A stretch of DNA of 64,000 bases from Streptomyces sp. NRRL B-1140 (lineage in GTDB: Bacteria; Actinomycetota; Actinomycetes; Streptomycetales; Streptomycetaceae), in contig NZ_LGEA01000093.1 in assembly GCF_001280065.1 (NCBI RefSeq), forward strand, positions 62,001-126,000, in the 5' to 3' direction. The notes beneath the pieces are model-generated. The model saw only the letters and a program-made list of their open reading frames with translations. It was not told where the DNA came from and searched no databases. Made by a program: the position numbers and the translations under genes. This document shows positions 41,347 to 51,903 of the stretch, one piece after another (position 1 is the stretch's first letter; the number at the start of each line of letters is the position of its first letter).

Positions 41347-44300
41347 TTGTCGTCGCCCTCCAAGTCGCCTTCGAGTTCCAGATAGGTCGCGCGCAGGCGC
41401 TCCAGCGTCTCCGCGTCCGGCTCGGCCCACAGTCCGCGGTCGGCGGCCTCCAGCAGCCGCTCGGTGATGCCGCGCAGCGCCCAGGGGTTGGACTTCTTCA
41501 TGAAGTCCCGGTTCTCCGGGTCGAAGACGTACTCGGCGCTGAGCTTCTCGTACATCCAGTCGTCCACGACCCCGGCCGTGGCGTCGTACCCGAACAGGTA
41601 GTCCACGGTCGCCGCCATCTCGAAGGCGCCCTTGTAGCCGTGCCGCCGCATGGCCGCCATCCAGCGCGGGTTGACCACCCGGGCCCGGAACACACGGTGC
41701 GTCTCCTCGCCGAGCGTGCGGGTCTTCACCTGGTCGGGGGTGGCCGAGTCGCCGACGTACGCCTCGGGGCTCTCGCCCGTGAGGTGCCGCACCATGGCGA
41801 CCATGCCGCCGTGGTACTGGAAGTAGTCGTCGGCGTCGACCAGGTCGTGCTCACGGGTGTCGACGTTCTTCGCGGCGACGGCGATCCGCTTGAACGCCGT
41901 CTCCATGTCCCCGCGCGCGGCCCGCCCGTCGAGCCCCCGCCCGTAGGCGTAGCCGCCCCACACCGCGTACACCTCGGCGAGGTCCGCGTCGGAGCGCCAG
42001 TTGCGGGCGTCGATCAGCGGCAGCAGACCCGCCCCGTACGCCCCCGGCTTGGAGCCGAAGATGCGGGCCGTGGCCCGGCGGCGGTCGCCGTGCTCGGCCG
42101 TGTCCTGGTCGGCGTGGGCCCGGACGTAGTTGGACTCGGCCGGCTCGTCCAGCTCGGCCACCGTGCGCACCGCGTCGTCGATCAGCCCCACGACGTGCGG
42201 GAACGCGTCCCGGAAGAAGCCCGAGATGCGGACCGTGACGTCGATGCGCGGCCGGCCGAGCTCCGCCAGCGGGACCACCTCGAACCCGGTCACACGCCGC
42301 GAGGCGTCGTCCCACACCGGTCGGCAGCCCAGCAGCGCCAGGATCTCGGCGATGTCGTCGCCCTGGGTGCGCATCGCCGAGGTGCCCCACACCGTCAGGC
42401 CGACGGACGTCGGGTACTCGCCGGTGTCCTGCAGATACCGCTGCACCAGCGAGTCCGCGAGCGACTGCCCGACCTCCCAGCTCAGCCGGGACGGAATGGC
42501 CTTGGGGTCGACGGAGTAGAAGTTGCGGCCCGTCGGCAGGACGTTGACCAGCCCGCGGGTCGGCGAACCGGAGGGCCCTGCCGGGACGTAACCGCCCCTC
42601 AGCGCCCGCAGGATGTGCCCGATCTCATCGGTGGTCTTCTCCAGCCGGGGCACGACCTCGGTGCAGGCGAACTCCAGCACGGCGACCGCGTCGGGGAGTT
42701 CGGTGCCGAGGACCTCCCGGACCAGCGGCGCGCTCTCGGCAACCGCCCAGCCGCGCTCCTCCATGCCCTCGGCGATCCGCCGGCACAGCTGCTCCAGCAG
42801 GTCGATCGCGTCGGCGGCGCTGCGGGCCGGGCCGTCCACCAGGTCCGTCAGCTCCACCGGCACCTTCACCGGAGCGCCCGGCTCGGCCAGCAGCTCCTTC
42901 TCCACCAGCCCGAAGTGCCGCGCCAGCGACGCCCTCAGGCCCGGCAGCGCGTTGGCCTGACCGCCCCACACCTGCGAGGCGCGCAGCACGGCCAGCACCA
43001 GGTTGACGCGCGGCTCACCGACCGGACCGCCGCCCAGGATGTGCAGTCCGTCGCGGATCTGCACGTCCTTGATCTCGCACAGATAGCCGTCGATGTGCAT
43101 GACGAACTCGTCGAACTCCGCGTCGTCCGGCTGCTCGTCGACGTGCAGGTCGTGGTGGAGCTCGGCCGCCTTGACCAGCGTCCAGATCTGGGCGCGCACG
43201 GTCGGGGCCTTCGCCGGGTCCAGGTCGGAGACGAGGGCGTACTCGTCGAGGAGCTGCTCCAGCTTGGCCAGGTCGCCATAGGTGTCGGCGCGGGCCATCG
43301 GCGGCACGAGGTGGTCGACGACCGTGGCGTGCCCGCGCCGTTTGGCCTGGGTGCCCTCGCCCGGGTCGTTGACGATGAACGGGTAGATCAGCGGCAGGTC
43401 CCCGAGGACCGCGTCCGGGGCGCAGCCCCCGCTGAGCCCGAGGCCCTTGCCGGGCAGCCACTCCATGGTGCCGTGCTTGCCCATGTGCACGATGGCGTCG
43501 GCGCCGAAACTGTTCTCCAGCCACCTGTAGGCCGCCATGTAGTGGTGGGACGGCGGCATGTCCGGGTCGTGGTAGATCGCGATCGGGTTCTCGCCGAAGC
43601 CGCGCGGCGGCTGGATCATCACGACGACGTTCCCGAACTGCAGGGACGCCAGCACGATGTCGTCGCCGTCGACGTAGAGACTGCCCGGCGGCTCGCCCCA
43701 CGCCTCGGTCATGGCGTCCTTCAGCTCCGGGTCGAGCTTCTCGAACCACGCCCGGTAGTCCGCCAGCGGCACCCGCGCGGGCGCGGCGGCCAGCTGCTCC
43801 TCCGTCAGCCACTCCACGTCGTGCCCACCGGCGTTGATGAGCCGGTGGATCAGCTCGTCACCCTCGTCCGGATGCCCCTCGACGACGTACCCGGCGTCCC
43901 GCAGCGCGTCCAGCACCCGCACCGCCGACGCCGGGGTGTCCAGCCCGACCGCGTTGCCGACCCGCGAGTGCTTGGTCGGGTAGGCGGTGAAGACCAGCGC
44001 CAGCTTCTTCTCGGCGTTCTCCTTGTGCCGCAACCGCGCGTGCCGTACGGCGATGCCGGCGACGCGCCCCGCACGCTCCGGGTCGGCGACGTAGACGGGC
44101 ACGTCGTCGGGGCCCTGCTCCTTGAAGGAGAACGGCACGGTGATCAGCCGCCCGTCGAACTCCGGGATGGCCACCTGCATCGCGGCGTCCATGGGGGACA
44201 GGGCGGCGTCCGAGTCGGCCCAGGCCTGCCGCGAGGACGTCAGGCACAGGCCCTGCAGCACGGGGATGTCCAGCTCGGCGAGCGCGCCGATGTCCCAGGC

Positions 44301-44999
44301 CTCCTCGTCGCCGCCCGCCGACGCCTGCGAGGCGTGGGTGCCGCCCGCGGCGAGGACGGTGGCGACCAGGGTGTCCGCCTGCCCGAGGATCTCGTACAGG
44401 CCCGCGTCCGCACCGCGCAACGAACCGCAGTACACGGGCAGCGCGTTGGCGCCGCGCGCCTCGATGGCGTCGCACAGGGTGTCGACGAAGGCGGTGTTGC
44501 CGCTCAGTTCGTGCGCCCGGTAGAAGAGCACGCCGACGGTCGGCCGGCCCTCCACACGGGCGCGCTCGCCGTGGACGCCGTACTCGGGCATCTTCCGCGG
44601 CTCGTCGAACCCCTCGCCCGTCAGCAGCACGGTGTCCGAGAGGAAGCGGGCGAGCTCGGTGAGGTTGTCCGGCCCGCCCTCCACGAGGTACCGCAGCGCC
44701 TCCGCGACGACACCGGCCGGGACGGACGACTCGGCCATCAGCTCCGCGTCCGGCACGGTCTCACCGCCGAGCAGCACGGTCGGGATGCCGGAGGCCTTCA
44801 GCGCGGCGAGTCCGTCCTCCCAGGCCCGCTTGCCGCCGAGCAGCCGGACCACGGCGACGGACGCCCCGTCCAGCAGGGCCGGCAGCTCCTCCCGGACGTC
44901 CACGCGGGTCGGGTTGCCGATCCGGTAGTCGGCACCGGAGGCGGCCCGGGCCGCCAGCAGGTCCGTGTCGGCGGTCGACAACAACAACACAGTGCTCAT
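41343..44999 (-). CDS. cobN: Cobaltochelatase large subunit CobN
   Basis: A 1218-residue chelatase subunit that inserts cobalt into hydrogenobyrinic acid a,c-diamide. Landmarks are [75 protein letters not shown] and [20 protein letters not shown]. Full length for the family. The ATG at 44999 overlaps the cobQ stop (ATGA). Together with the ChlI-ChlD gene just downstream it would form the ATP-dependent complex of the aerobic route. Confidence 0.96.
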   Translation of the reverse strand: MSTVLLLSTADTDLLAARAASGADYRIGNPTRVDVREELPALLDGASVAVVRLLGGKRAWEDGLAALKASGIPTVLLGGETVPDAELMAESSVPAGVVAEALRYLVEGGPDNLTELARFLSDTVLLTGEGFDEPRKMPEYGVHGERARVEGRPTVGVLFYRAHELSGNTAFVDTLCDAIEARGANALPVYCGSLRGADAGLYEILGQADTLVATVLAAGGTHASQASAGGDEEAWDIGALAELDIPVLQGLCLTSSRQAWADSDAALSPMDAAMQVAIPEFDGRLITVPFSFKEQGPDDVPVYVADPERAGRVAGIAVRHARLRHKENAEKKLALVFTAYPTKHSRVGNAVGLDTPASAVRVLDALRDAGYVVEGHPDEGDELIHRLINAGGHDVEWLTEEQLAAAPARVPLADYRAWFEKLDPELKDAMTEAWGEPPGSLYVDGDDIVLASLQFGNVVVMIQPPRGFGENPIAIYHDPDMPPSHHYMAAYRWLENSFGADAIVHMGKHGTMEWLPGKGLGLSGGCAPDAVLGDLPLIYPFIVNDPGEGTQAKRRGHATVVDHLVPPMARADTYGDLAKLEQLLDEYALVSDLDPAKAPTVRAQIWTLVKAAELHHDLHVDEQPDDAEFDEFVMHIDGYLCEIKDVQIRDGLHILGGGPVGEPRVNLVLAVLRASQVWGGQANALPGLRASLARHFGLVEKELLAEPGAPVKVPVELTDLVDGPARSAADAIDLLEQLCRRIAEGMEERGWAVAESAPLVREVLGTELPDAVAVLEFACTEVVPRLEKTTDEIGHILRALRGGYVPAGPSGSPTRGLVNVLPTGRNFYSVDPKAIPSRLSWEVGQSLADSLVQRYLQDTGEYPTSVGLTVWGTSAMRTQGDDIAEILALLGCRPVWDDASRRVTGFEVVPLAELGRPRIDVTVRISGFFRDAFPHVVGLIDDAVRTVAELDEPAESNYVRAHADQDTAEHGDRRRATARIFGSKPGAYGAGLLPLIDARNWRSDADLAEVYAVWGGYAYGRGLDGRAARGDMETAFKRIAVAAKNVDTREHDLVDADDYFQYHGGMVAMVRHLTGESPEAYVGDSATPDQVKTRTLGEETHRVFRARVVNPRWMAAMRRHGYKGAFEMAATVDYLFGYDATAGVVDDWMYEKLSAEYVFDPENRDFMKKSNPWALRGITERLLEAADRGLWAEPDAETLERLRATYLELEGDLEGDDK

Positions 45000-46504
45000 G
45001 CGGGTGCTCCCGGTGGAATGAAGGGCAGTCCTTGCGGCGCGCCGGACTCGATGAGCCGCCACAGCGCGTCGGTGTCCGCGTGCTGTTCGATCAGGTCGCC
45101 GAGCCGGTCGAGCTGCTCCTCGCGCAGCGCGGCGAACGAGGTGTCCGGCGCGGGCACGAAGCGGCGGCCCGCGGCGGCCGCCACCTCGCGCAGGAAGGCC
45201 CGCCGGAAGCCGTCCGACTCCAGCGAACCGTGCCAGTGCGTGCCCCAGGTCTGGCCGACCCGGCAGCCGTCCAGGAAGGGTTGTCCGCCGACGACGTCGG
45301 CGACCCCGTGGTGGATCTCGTAGCCCTCGACGTGTTCCCCGAGGGCCTCGCCGGCCGGTCTGGTGAGGGTCTTCTCGCGGGCGAACCGCACCCGCACGGG
45401 CAGGATCCCGAGCCCGTCGACGTGCCCCCTGCGGCTCTCCACGTCGTCCTCGATGTGCTCGCCGAGGATCTGGAAGCCGCCGCAGATACCGAGCACGGGC
45501 CGCTGTTCGGCGGCCCTGCGGACCAGGGCGTCGGCGAGCCCGCGCTCCCGCAGCCAGTCCAGCGCGCGGACCGTGCCGCGGGTGCCGGGCACGACGACGA
45601 GGTCGGCGTCGGCCAGTTCCTCCGGCCGGTCCACGAACCGCACCACGACGCCCGGTTCGGCGGCCAGCGCGTCCACGTCGGTGAAGTTGGACATCAGCGG
45701 CACGGCGCAGACCGCGACGCGCAGCACGTCCTCGCCGACCGGCGGCGCGACGACGGACTCCCGCACCGCCCCCCGCAGGGAGACCCTGAGGCCGTCCTCC
45801 TCGTCGATCCCGAGCCCGTGCCGGAACGGCAGCACGCCGTACGTCTTGCGCCCCGTGAGGCCGTGCAGCATGTCCAGACCCGGCTCCAGCAGGGAGACGT
45901 CCCCGCGGAACTTGTTGACGAGGAACCCGGCTACACAGGCCTGGTCCTCGGGCGACAGCAGCGCCACCGTCCCGAAGAACGAGGCGAACACCCCTCCCCG
46001 GTCGATGTCGCCGACGACGAGCACGGGCAGCCCGGCGTTCCGGGCGATCCCCATGTTCACGATGTCCGTCCGCCGCAGATTGATCTCGGCGGGAGAACCG
46101 GCACCCTCACAGATCACCGCGTCATACGTGCCCCGCAACTGCTCCAGACAGTCCAGCACCGTCCCGAGCAGCCGCTGCTGCCGGCCACCGTGGTAGCCAC
46201 GCGCGCTCATCTCCCCGACCGGCTTGCCCAGCAGCACGACCTGGCTGCTCTGCTCGCCACCGGGCTTGAGCAGCACCGGGTTCATCAGCGCGGTCGGCTC
46301 GATGCGGCAGGCCTGCGCCTGCATGGCCTGCGCCCGGCCGATCTCGGCCCCCTCCGTCGTCACGAAGGAGTTCAGGGACATGTTCTGCGCCTTGAAGGGC
46401 GCGACCTTGACGCCTTGGCGCACCAGCCACCGGCAGATCCCGGCGGTCACGACGCTCTTGCCGGCGTCGGAGGTGGTACCGGCGACGAGAAGCCCACCGC
46501 TCAT
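44996..46504 (-). CDS. cobQ: Cobyric acid synthase CobQ
   Basis: A 502-residue amidotransferase that amidates the b, d, e and g side chains of adenosylcobyrinic acid a,c-diamide. The ATP domain has [23 protein letters not shown] and [20 protein letters not shown]; the GATase domain has the nucleophile in [15 protein letters not shown] and the His in GYEIHHGVA. The ATG follows the cbiB stop after one base. A functional link to CobB and CbiB, which flank this step, is obvious from the operon. Confidence 0.96.
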   Translation of the reverse strand: MSGGLLVAGTTSDAGKSVVTAGICRWLVRQGVKVAPFKAQNMSLNSFVTTEGAEIGRAQAMQAQACRIEPTALMNPVLLKPGGEQSSQVVLLGKPVGEMSARGYHGGRQQRLLGTVLDCLEQLRGTYDAVICEGAGSPAEINLRRTDIVNMGIARNAGLPVLVVGDIDRGGVFASFFGTVALLSPEDQACVAGFLVNKFRGDVSLLEPGLDMLHGLTGRKTYGVLPFRHGLGIDEEDGLRVSLRGAVRESVVAPPVGEDVLRVAVCAVPLMSNFTDVDALAAEPGVVVRFVDRPEELADADLVVVPGTRGTVRALDWLRERGLADALVRRAAEQRPVLGICGGFQILGEHIEDDVESRRGHVDGLGILPVRVRFAREKTLTRPAGEALGEHVEGYEIHHGVADVVGGQPFLDGCRVGQTWGTHWHGSLESDGFRRAFLREVAAAAGRRFVPAPDTSFAALREEQLDRLGDLIEQHADTDALWRLIESGAPQGLPFIPPGAPA

Positions 46505-46505
46505 G

Positions 46506-47459
46506 TCATGTCCCCCTGTTCGATGACCGGGCGCTCATCAGCAACCGCAGACCGGCGCACGCTCCGAGCGCGAGCCAGGTGACGCGCTTCGACAGCCGCA
46601 CGGCCCGTTCGACGTCGTGCGTGCCGACGGCACGCCCTTGCGTGTTCAGCACGGGCCGGTGCTCCACCCGCCCGCCGTAGGAGAGGGTCCCGCCGAGCCG
46701 CACCCCGAGCGCCCCCGCGAACGAGGCCTCCACGGGCCCGGCGTTGGGACTCGGATGCTTCGCCGCGTCGGTCCGCCAGGCCCGCACGGCCCCCCGCGGG
46801 TCCGGCCCGGCCAGGGTGGCGAGCACTGCGGTCAGCCGCGCTCCCGGCCACCCCGCGAGGTCGTCCAGCCGCGCGGAGGCCCATCCGTAGCGGCGGTAAC
46901 GGGCCGACTTGTGCCCGACCATGGCGTCCAGGGTGTTGACGGCCCGGAAGCCGAGCAGCCCCGGCACTCCGCCGACGGCCCCCCACACCAGCGCCCCCAC
47001 CACCGCGTCGGAGGTGTTCTCGGCGACGGACTCGACCACGGCCCGGGCCATGCCGTCGGCGCCGAGGGCCTGCGGGTCCCGGCCGCACAGGTGCGGCAGC
47101 CGTGCCCGGGCCGCTTCGACGTCCCCGGCCTCCAGGGCACGCCCGATGGTCCGCGCCTCCCGGGCGAGTGAAGTCCCCCCGACGACGGCCCAGGTGGCGG
47201 CTCCGGTCAGGGCGACGGAGGCGACGGGGGAGGTCCGCACGGCACGCGCGGCGACGGATCCGAGGGCGACGGCCCCTCCGGCACACACGGCGGTGTGCAG
47301 CGCGCCCCACCCGCGGTGGTCCCGCCACAGCACCCGTTCCACGGCACCCGCGGCCCGTCCGAACGCGGCGACCGGATGCCCCCGGCGAGGATCACCGAGC
47401 AGCAGGTCACCGATCAGACCGGCGGCGGCGCCGTACGCGAAGACGCGACCGGCACCCAT
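46506..47459 (-). CDS. cbiB: Adenosylcobinamide-phosphate synthase CbiB/CobD
   Basis: A 317-residue membrane protein that joins aminopropanol (phosphate) to adenosylcobyric acid. [22 protein letters not shown] at the N terminus, [53 protein letters not shown] and [20 protein letters not shown] are characteristic. It is the first structural gene of the operon; the ATG at 47459 has no strong ribosome site of its own. A possible leader ORF stops four bases upstream, and a cobalamin riboswitch lies before that. Confidence 0.94.
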   Translation of the reverse strand: MGAGRVFAYGAAAGLIGDLLLGDPRRGHPVAAFGRAAGAVERVLWRDHRGWGALHTAVCAGGAVALGSVAARAVRTSPVASVALTGAATWAVVGGTSLAREARTIGRALEAGDVEAARARLPHLCGRDPQALGADGMARAVVESVAENTSDAVVGALVWGAVGGVPGLLGFRAVNTLDAMVGHKSARYRRYGWASARLDDLAGWPGARLTAVLATLAGPDPRGAVRAWRTDAAKHPSPNAGPVEASFAGALGVRLGGTLSYGGRVEHRPVLNTQGRAVGTHDVERAVRLSKRVTWLALGACAGLRLLMSARSSNRGT

Positions 47460-47463
47460 GGGC

Positions 47464-47523
47464 TCAGCCGGCCTTGGGGGCGGGCAGGGGTGGGGTGTTG
47501 AACCTCGATCGGCAGCCGCGCAT
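47464..47523 (-). CDS. Possible 19-residue leader ORF between riboswitch and cbiB
   Basis: ATG at 47523 to TGA at 47464, reading MRGCRSRFNTPPLPAPKAG. GAGGA sits 11 bases upstream of the ATG. The stop lies four bases before the cbiB start, close enough for translational coupling, and cbiB itself lacks a good ribosome site. The riboswitch could act on this ORF's initiation. It may instead be a chance frame. Confidence 0.35.
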   Translation of the reverse strand: MRGCRSRFNTPPLPAPKAG

Positions 47524-47572
47524 GGCGATGTGTGTCCTCACTCAGGGTGTCCACGCCCTGGTTCGACGAGAC

Positions 47573-47665
47573 CGGCGGTGAGAGTTCCTGGCTCCCGGGG
47601 ATCGCTACCCCGGTGACAGTGGCGGGACCGCGCCGGACTCGCACCGGCTTCCTCTCCTGCCGCCG
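47573..47665 (-). promoter_or_regulatory. Cobalamin riboswitch
   Basis: Reading the minus strand, 47665 to 47573 shows the aptamer in order. P1 is CGGCGG (47665-47660) pairing with CCGCCG (47578-47573). GGAAGCCGGTGCGAGTCCGG spans 47652-47633, followed by the conserved GCCACTGTCA, and a B12-box-like GAGCCAGGAACTCTC closes the core. It lies about 115 bases upstream of cbiB and would shut down the 13-gene cob operon when adenosylcobalamin is plentiful. Confidence 0.9.
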
Positions 47666-47678
47666 TACTGGCCCCGGC

Positions 47679-47707
47679 AGTCCACCACGGCCGGGAACCG
47701 CCGTCAA
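47679..47707 (-). promoter_or_regulatory. Candidate promoter of the cob operon
   Basis: TTGACG (47707-47702) and TGGACT (47684-47679) with a 17-base spacer on the minus strand. Transcription would start near 47672, just before the riboswitch P1 strand, which supports the call. Confidence 0.55.
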
Positions 47708-47772
47708 CTTGCCGTTGACCTGCGCGGGGAGAGTGTGGAGAACCCCACATCGCCCCCGCCCTCACATGACGA

Positions 47773-47808
47773 CCGGGCGGCACGGGACCGAAGTCCCGTA
47801 CCGCCCGG
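47773..47808 (-). terminator. Terminator downstream of the pit operon
   Basis: Arms 47773-47788 and 47793-47808 give a 16-pair stem with a tetraloop; the one mismatch becomes a G-U pair in the minus-strand RNA. It lies 29 bases after the stop of the small membrane gene. The remaining bases to 47708 show nothing else. Confidence 0.85.
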
Positions 47809-47836
47809 CGGACACGACGTGCGATCGGTCGGGCCG

Positions 47837-48058
47837 TCAGGCCACGATCAGATAGATCCCGTACCCCACGGCCGCCGCACACGCCGCGAAGCACGCGTAC
47901 GCGCCGGTGACGGCGAGGCTCGCGGACCCGCCCTGCGCCACCGCCCGCTCGCGGCGCGACAGGCCGGTGATGCCGAGGGTGAACAGGCCGACGAGGGCCA
48001 CGGTGACCACAAGGCTGACGCCGAAGACGGAGCCGAGGGCCGCCCAGTCGATCTTCAT
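47837..48058 (-). CDS. Small membrane protein downstream of pit
   Basis: A 73-residue protein with two membrane segments (VFGVSLVVTVALVGLFTLGI and AYACFAACAAAVGYGIYLIV) joined by a short basic loop (SRRERAVAQ). GGGAAGAG lies upstream of the ATG. It begins 32 bases after the phosphate transporter stop and ends at a terminator, so it is probably co-transcribed with pit and may be an accessory of the transporter. I do not recognise a named family. Confidence 0.75.
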   Translation of the reverse strand: MKIDWAALGSVFGVSLVVTVALVGLFTLGITGLSRRERAVAQGGSASLAVTGAYACFAACAAAVGYGIYLIVA

Positions 48059-48090
48059 CTCAGTAACTCTTCCCTGTAACCGGTGGCGGG

Positions 48091-49353
<1,263 letters not shown>

Positions 49354-49381
49354 TTACCCAGGCAATCGTTCGAGGTTGTTG

Positions 49382-49422
49382 GCTCGATGAACGTAGGGAA
49401 CCTGGGTGAACGGAAGATGAAC
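49382..49422 (-). promoter_or_regulatory. PHO-box-like direct repeats upstream of pit
   Basis: On the minus strand two contiguous 11-base units, GTTCATCTTCC (49422-49412) and GTTCACCCAGG (49411-49401), are followed after 8 bases by GTTCATCGAGC (49392-49382). They match the GTTCACC-type direct repeat units bound by PhoP in Streptomyces. The block ends 29 bases before the start codon, a position suited to repression. Confidence 0.7.
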
Positions 49423-49638
49423 TGGGAGGGGCGCAGGGGTGACCGCAACAGGGGGCCGGCATTCCGCCCCGTACCGGCCCTCCTGGGCCCGGGGGCCGGC
49501 TACCGGGGGCGAGCCACTTCACCCCTTCGGGTGACCCGTCGAAGAGGCACCGGTCACCCGCCGGGGGCGCCGCCGTCGTTGTGTACGAAATACCCCGCTT
49601 CCGCGGCGCACCGAGGCGCCGCCTGGCAGGATCGCGGC

Positions 49639-50421
49639 ATGGCTGAGCAGCGGGGCGACGAGCGGAGCACGGCGGACGTGCGGGGGAGCACGGGGGTGCG
49701 GGGGAGCGCACAGGGGCTGGGGCGCGCCGAGGGACTGGGGAGCGTGGGTCCGGGGGAGTCACGCCGCGGGGCCGCGCGACCCGAGGAGGCCCGCGCCTGG
49801 GACGACCTCGTCACGACGGCCCGCCGGACGGTCTCCGACGGACTCGTCGTCGGCACGTCCGGCAACGTCTCGGTGCGCGTCGGGGACACCGTCCTGGTCA
49901 CGCCGTCCGGCGTCCCCTACGACCGGCTGACGCCCGACGACGTGACCGGCGTCGACCTCGACGGCCGGCAGGTCCTCGGCACCCTCGTCCCGACCAGCGA
50001 GCTGCCCATGCACCTCGCCGTCTATCGCACGACCGGCGCACTGGCCGTCGTGCACACCCACGCCGTGCACGCGACGGCCGTCTCGACGCTCGTGACCGAG
50101 CTCCCGCTGATCCACTACATGGCCGCCGCGCTCGGCGGCCCCGTCCGGGTCGCCCCGTACGCCCCCTACGGCAGCGACGAGTTGGCCGAGAACACGCTCC
50201 GGGCCCTCTCCGGCCGCTCCGGGTGCCTCCTCCAGAACCATGGCACCCTCACCCACGGAAGCACCCTCGCCCAGGCGTACGACCGCACCGCCCAGCTGGA
50301 GTGGATGTGCCGCCTGTGGCTCACCGCCTCCTCGGTGCCCGGACTGACCCCGAGCCTGCTGTCCCGGGAGCAGCTGACGGAGGTGGAGGAGCGCCTGCGC
50401 GGCTACGGCCAGCGCGGCTGA
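49639..50421 (+). CDS. Class II aldolase/adducin family protein
   Basis: A 260-residue protein of the L-fuculose-phosphate aldolase group. The zinc-site His pair is in VVHTHAVHATAVS, a third His in LQNHGTLTHG, and the phosphate-binding SGNVSVR near residue 75 is present. The first 50 residues are low-complexity Gly/Ser/Arg repeats not expected in the family. CAGGA precedes the ATG at 49639; a later start near residue 52 cannot be excluded. Substrate unknown. Confidence 0.82.
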   Translation: MAEQRGDERSTADVRGSTGVRGSAQGLGRAEGLGSVGPGESRRGAARPEEARAWDDLVTTARRTVSDGLVVGTSGNVSVRVGDTVLVTPSGVPYDRLTPDDVTGVDLDGRQVLGTLVPTSELPMHLAVYRTTGALAVVHTHAVHATAVSTLVTELPLIHYMAAALGGPVRVAPYAPYGSDELAENTLRALSGRSGCLLQNHGTLTHGSTLAQAYDRTAQLEWMCRLWLTASSVPGLTPSLLSREQLTEVEERLRGYGQRG

Positions 50422-50521
50422 GCCGTCCCCACGCCCCGGTCCGCTCCGGCACCCGGCCGCGGAGCTCACCCCCGGCTCCCTCCCACTGGTCGCCCGCGCC
50501 GTCCGCCGGGACACTGGAGCC

Positions 50522-51649
50522 GTGCGCACTGCCAAAGCGACGGCCGCTGCCGTCACCGCCGTGATCGGGGCCGGTGCCGCCGCGGTGGCCGCCGGCCGGC
50601 TCGCCAGCGACGCCGCGCTCAAGGCGCCCCCCGGCAGGCCCCTGCCCACCGAACCCCGGCTCACCGTGCACGGCACCGCCGCCGGGCAGATCCGCCTCAC
50701 CCGGGACCTCGCCGCCCTGCGCCCCGGCCGTTACGGCCTCTCCGGCGACGGCTCCCATGCCGTCGTCGGCCCCGTCCTGACCGGCGTCCAGCACCCCGCC
50801 GACACCGTCGTGCGCCGCCTGGAGAGCGTCACGCACGGCACGCTGAGGTCCGGGGACAAGGTGTGGCTCACGCCGAACGTGCATGTCGGCGACCCCGGCA
50901 CGGCCCTCGGACTCGAACACGCCGACGTCGACGTCCCCGGCGAACTCGGCGCCCTGCCCGCGTGGTTCGTGCCGGGCAAGCGGACCACCTGGGTGATCGC
51001 CGTGCACGGCCTGGGCACCACCCGGGAACTGGCCCTGAACGTCATGGGGTTCCTGCACCGCAGCCACTTCCCGGTGCTCGCCCTGGCCTACCGCGGCGAT
51101 CTGGGCGCGCCGCGCCCGCCCGACGGCCTGAACCACCTCGGCCAGAACGAGTGGCGCGACGTCGACGCGGCGATCCGCCACGCCGTGCGCCACGGGGCCC
51201 GGCAGGTCGTCCTGCACGGCTGGTCCACCGGCGCCACCATGGCCCTGCACGCCGCAGCGCACTCGGAGCTGCGCGACCGTGTCAGCGGGCTCGTCCTGGA
51301 CTCCCCGGTGCTCAGCTGGGAGACCACCCTGCGCGCCCTCGCCTCGGCCCGCCGCACCCCGGGCCCGCTGCTGCCCCTCGCGGTCCGCGCCGCCCAGGGC
51401 CGCACCGGTCTGAGCGGCGACCGCGCCGCGGGCACGGCCCCGGCCGACGGGCTGCGCGTCCCGGCGCTCGTCCTCCACGGGCCGGGTGACACCGTGGCCC
51501 CCTGGCAGCCGTCGCGCCGGCTCGCCGCCGCCCGCCCCGACCTGGTCGCCCTGCGCACCGTCGCCGACGCTCCGCACGGCGCCATGTGGAACGCCGACCC
51601 GGACGGCTACGAGGAGGCGCTGCGGCGCTTCCTGACGCCCCTGGTGTGA
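50522..51649 (+). CDS. Alpha/beta hydrolase with N-terminal membrane segment
   Basis: A 375-residue hydrolase. The N terminus (ATAAAVTAVIGAGAAAVAAGRLA) is a signal or anchor segment. The nucleophile elbow is GWSTGA (GxSxG), HGLGTTREL forms the oxyanion region, and a late Asp and His (LHGPGDTVAP, DAPHGAMW) complete the triad. It resembles S9-type peptidases or lysophospholipase-like enzymes; the substrate is unknown. The GTG start at 50522 begins the hydrophobic segment. Confidence 0.8.
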   Translation: MRTAKATAAAVTAVIGAGAAAVAAGRLASDAALKAPPGRPLPTEPRLTVHGTAAGQIRLTRDLAALRPGRYGLSGDGSHAVVGPVLTGVQHPADTVVRRLESVTHGTLRSGDKVWLTPNVHVGDPGTALGLEHADVDVPGELGALPAWFVPGKRTTWVIAVHGLGTTRELALNVMGFLHRSHFPVLALAYRGDLGAPRPPDGLNHLGQNEWRDVDAAIRHAVRHGARQVVLHGWSTGATMALHAAAHSELRDRVSGLVLDSPVLSWETTLRALASARRTPGPLLPLAVRAAQGRTGLSGDRAAGTAPADGLRVPALVLHGPGDTVAPWQPSRRLAAARPDLVALRTVADAPHGAMWNADPDGYEEALRRFLTPLV

Positions 51650-51794
51650 CGCCTCCGGGGCGCCCGCCGCCGCGCCTCGTCCGGCGGACTTGCGTGCACC
51701 CTGCGTTCAGCCCCCCTTCGCCCTCTCGCAACCACATGTCCTCCCGCTCCTCGCGGACCGGTCGCCACGATTCCGTTTAGCGTCGTACCACTGG

Positions 51795-51829
51795 CCGGTT
51801 CCCGGCCCTCGACCACTCCCGGGAGCCGG
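51795..51829. other. Hairpin in the gap before the 466-residue gene
   Basis: 11-base arms (51795-51805 and 51819-51829) with one G-U pair and a 13-base loop. It could end the hydrolase transcript or act in the leader of the next gene. The surrounding gap also holds two copies of ATTCCGTTT (51770 and 51861). Confidence 0.4.
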
Positions 51830-51903
51830 TGCGTTGGCCATCCCCGTCGCCCGCCGTGACATTCCGTTTGGGTTTTCGGACCGTCAACCGGAAGACTGCC
51901 CCC

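Noticed and set aside
47414..47707. Minus-strand frame of 97 codons through the riboswitch
   Set aside because: The DNA folds as a cobalamin aptamer with conserved elements, so a protein across it is unlikely; only the short frame after the aptamer was kept, with low confidence.
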